A program made the translations under genes and the position numbers. Under the pieces are notes generated by a model, which ran no database searches, had not been told where the DNA came from, and saw nothing but the letters and a program-made list of their open reading frames with translations. Positions 7,088 to 8,336 of a stretch of DNA of 8,336 bases are shown one piece after another. The stretch lies in the NCBI GenBank assembly GCA_002716645.1, contig PBBR01000006.1, positions 12,474 through 20,809 of the forward strand. Reading direction: 5' to 3'. The DNA comes from Chloroflexota bacterium (GTDB lineage: Bacteria; Chloroflexota; Dehalococcoidia; UBA3495). Position 1 is the stretch's first letter. Each line of letters starts with the position of its first letter.

Positions 7088-7094
7088 GTGGTGA
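7061..7094. repeat. Two overlapping inverted repeats covering the promoter of the 91-aa gene
   Basis: GTAAGT (7061-7066) and ACTTAC (7071-7076) form a perfect 6-base inverted repeat around CACC, located in the -35/-10 spacer. TCACCAC (7066-7072) and GTGGTGA (7088-7094) form a second perfect 7-base inverted repeat whose 15-base centre contains the -10. The two share bases 7066-7072, so they cannot form hairpins at the same time. They could be operator sites, but chance in a short AT-rich stretch is not excluded. Confidence 0.4.
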
Positions 7095-7116
7095 GATATT
7101 AACTTAAGGAATCTTT

Positions 7117-7392
7117 ATGAACGATAATGGCCTGAGCATCAACGTCGGGGAAGATATGTCCCGAATACAAGTGACCTGTCCTCATCAGAGTGGGCTTATT
7201 TATGTTGTCCCTGCTGAGCGAAGCTGGGTATGTTCAAAAGAACAGGTGCCTTCTCATGCTTTGGCAGGATTTTTTAGAGAGTTAACTTCTATGAAAAACC
7301 CTGGCGTTCAAGAATTGATGCAGCAATGGGGAATCTATTACAGACAACTTCCACTAGAGGCATCCGAAGACGATTCCGAACATCCGAGTTAG
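7117..7392 (+). CDS. Unknown small protein, 91 aa
   Basis: I do not recognise a family. It is a soluble-looking protein with no signal peptide or membrane helix. Visible features are a T-C21-P-H pair, a hydrophobic strand GLIYVVPAE, a second cysteine in WVC39S, a probable helix SHALAGFFRELTSMKN (46-61), another (GVQELMQQWGIYYRQ, 63-77), and an acidic tail (EASEDDSE, 81-88). Two cysteines alone are too few for a zinc ribbon. The case for a real gene is good: a perfect -10, a spaced -35, AAGGA 6 bases before the ATG, and a stop that interlocks with the ftsH stop without invading conserved ftsH sequence. It lies between ftsH and hflK but on the opposite strand, so it is not part of their transcript. 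A link to the protease is only positional. A later ATG at 7156 is possible but its ribosome site is too close. Confidence 0.75.
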   Translation: MNDNGLSINVGEDMSRIQVTCPHQSGLIYVVPAERSWVCSKEQVPSHALAGFFRELTSMKNPGVQELMQQWGIYYRQLPLEASEDDSEHPS

Positions 7393-8336
7393 TTGCTTTC
7401 TGGGCCACCCGTATGATCTGCTGATAGTGATGGAGCAGGGTGTGGGAATCCACCGCCTAAGTTTGGCTGTGTAGCTGGAGGTGGTGTCTGTGGCGGCGTT
7501 GCGGGATTTCCCTGGTCTCCCTCGTCGGTCAGGCCGTCCTCGAATAGTTTAGTTATATCCTCCCCTGATATAGCTTCATGCACGATTAAATATTCAGCTA
7601 CTTGAACTAACTTAGGTTTGTTATCTATGAGTATTTGCTGAGCCTCTTCGTAACCTTCCGTAATTAATCGCTGAACTTCGTGATCTATCTCTTCTGCAAT
7701 ATGATCGCCATAATCTCTTTCTTCGTTCATTTCGCGACCTAAGAAAACCATTTCCTCTCGCTTGCCAAAGGTACGAGGTCCTAGTGCTTTGCTCATTCCG
7801 TATCGTTTGACCATGCCGAGCGCTATTTTAGTGGCCTTTTCAATGTCGTTACTGGCACCCGTTGTAACTTCATCAAAAATTAATTCTTCTGCTATTCGAC
7901 CACCCATGGTCACTGCAATCATGTCTTCAAACTGGTTTTTGGTCCATAAGTAGCGATCTTCTTCAGGTAGTAGTGTAGTATGCCCGCCCATCGCTCCTCT
8001 CGCGACTATCGATATCTTATGAACTTTGTCTGCGTGAGGTAATGACCAGGCTACCAAGGCGTGTCCTGCCTCATGATATGCGGTCATTTCCTTTTCCCGT
8101 TCGTTTATAACACGGCTTTTTCGTTCAGGACCTGCTATTACTCTCTCAACAGCTTCCTCGAATTCGGGCATATTAATACTCTTCTGGTTTTTACGAGCAG
8201 CTAACAAGGCAGCTTCATTTACGAGGTTGGATAGATCTGCTCCGCTGAATCCGGGTGTCTCTTTTGCTAAAGTATCTAATTTGACTTCAGGGGATATTGG
8301 TTTCCCTTTTGAATGGACGTTTAAAATAGCCTGTCT
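7389..8336 (-). CDS. ftsH: ATP-dependent zinc metalloprotease FtsH, partial (5' part beyond window)
   Basis: The C-terminal 315 residues are present; the reading frame stays open to the right edge. The fragment starts in the AAA+ small domain (RQAILNVHSKGKPIS, then TPGFSGADLSNLVNEAALLAAR, the FtsH signature after sensor regions). The M41 peptidase domain follows, with the zinc motif H88-E89-A90-G91-H92 in TAYHEAGHALV and the third zinc ligand at D164 in TTGASNDIEKAT. YGMSKALGPRTF and EVFLG-like EMVFLGREMN are family-typical. The Walker motifs and N-terminal membrane helices must lie off the window. FtsH degrades membrane and short-lived cytosolic proteins as a hexamer in the inner membrane. 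The last 40 or so residues are a Pro/Gly-rich tail (PATPPQTPPPATQP) likely to be disordered. It is convergent with the 91-aa gene, overlapping by 4 bases, with hflKC beyond. Confidence 0.97.
   Translation of the reverse strand, partial: RQAILNVHSKGKPISPEVKLDTLAKETPGFSGADLSNLVNEAALLAARKNQKSINMPEFEEAVERVIAGPERKSRVINEREKEMTAYHEAGHALVAWSLPHADKVHKISIVARGAMGGHTTLLPEEDRYLWTKNQFEDMIAVTMGGRIAEELIFDEVTTGASNDIEKATKIALGMVKRYGMSKALGPRTFGKREEMVFLGREMNEERDYGDHIAEEIDHEVQRLITEGYEEAQQILIDNKPKLVQVAEYLIVHEAISGEDITKLFEDGLTDEGDQGNPATPPQTPPPATQPNLGGGFPHPAPSLSADHTGGPESN

Overview
This window reads as a compact bacterial chromosomal segment dominated by housekeeping genes. It holds seven complete protein genes and two that run off the ends. 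Spacing is tight, nearly every gene has a recognisable Shine-Dalgarno sequence, and base composition is moderate to AT-leaning. FtsH/HflK/HflC next to a succinyl-CoA ligase pair, plus an Ldh2-family dehydrogenase followed by a NIPSNAP-like gene, would fit a free-living, possibly marine bacterium. A Chloroflexota (Dehalococcoidia/SAR202-like) source is my guess from gene content alone and is low confidence.

Right part (about 4797-8336): the 3' half of ftsH enters from the right edge on the minus strand. A small plus-strand gene of unknown function (91 aa) converges on it. Beyond lies the minus-strand hflK-hflC pair, ending at a long perfect hairpin terminator. FtsH is the membrane AAA+ zinc protease, and HflK/HflC are the SPFH-domain proteins that form a cage around it, so this is one functional neighbourhood interrupted by an unidentified gene.

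Middle (about 2644-4776): sucC-sucD on the minus strand encode the beta and alpha subunits of succinyl-CoA ligase (TCA cycle, substrate-level phosphorylation). A candidate promoter lies just downstream of the hflKC terminator.

Left part (1-2647): a plus-strand M42/M20-like metallopeptidase converges with sucD and is divergent from a minus-strand pair: an Ldh2-family NAD(P)-dependent 2-hydroxyacid dehydrogenase with a TTG start, then a NIPSNAP-family gene cut by the left edge.

I see no RNA gene, mobile element, CRISPR array or phage signature. No gap between genes exceeds 190 bases. There is no obvious undescribed system. The items most worth a second look are the unknown 91-aa gene with its inverted repeats over the promoter, the two identical TTAG stop-codon interlocks at the convergent gene pairs, the HflC octapeptide insertion, and the peptidase with departures from the family motifs.
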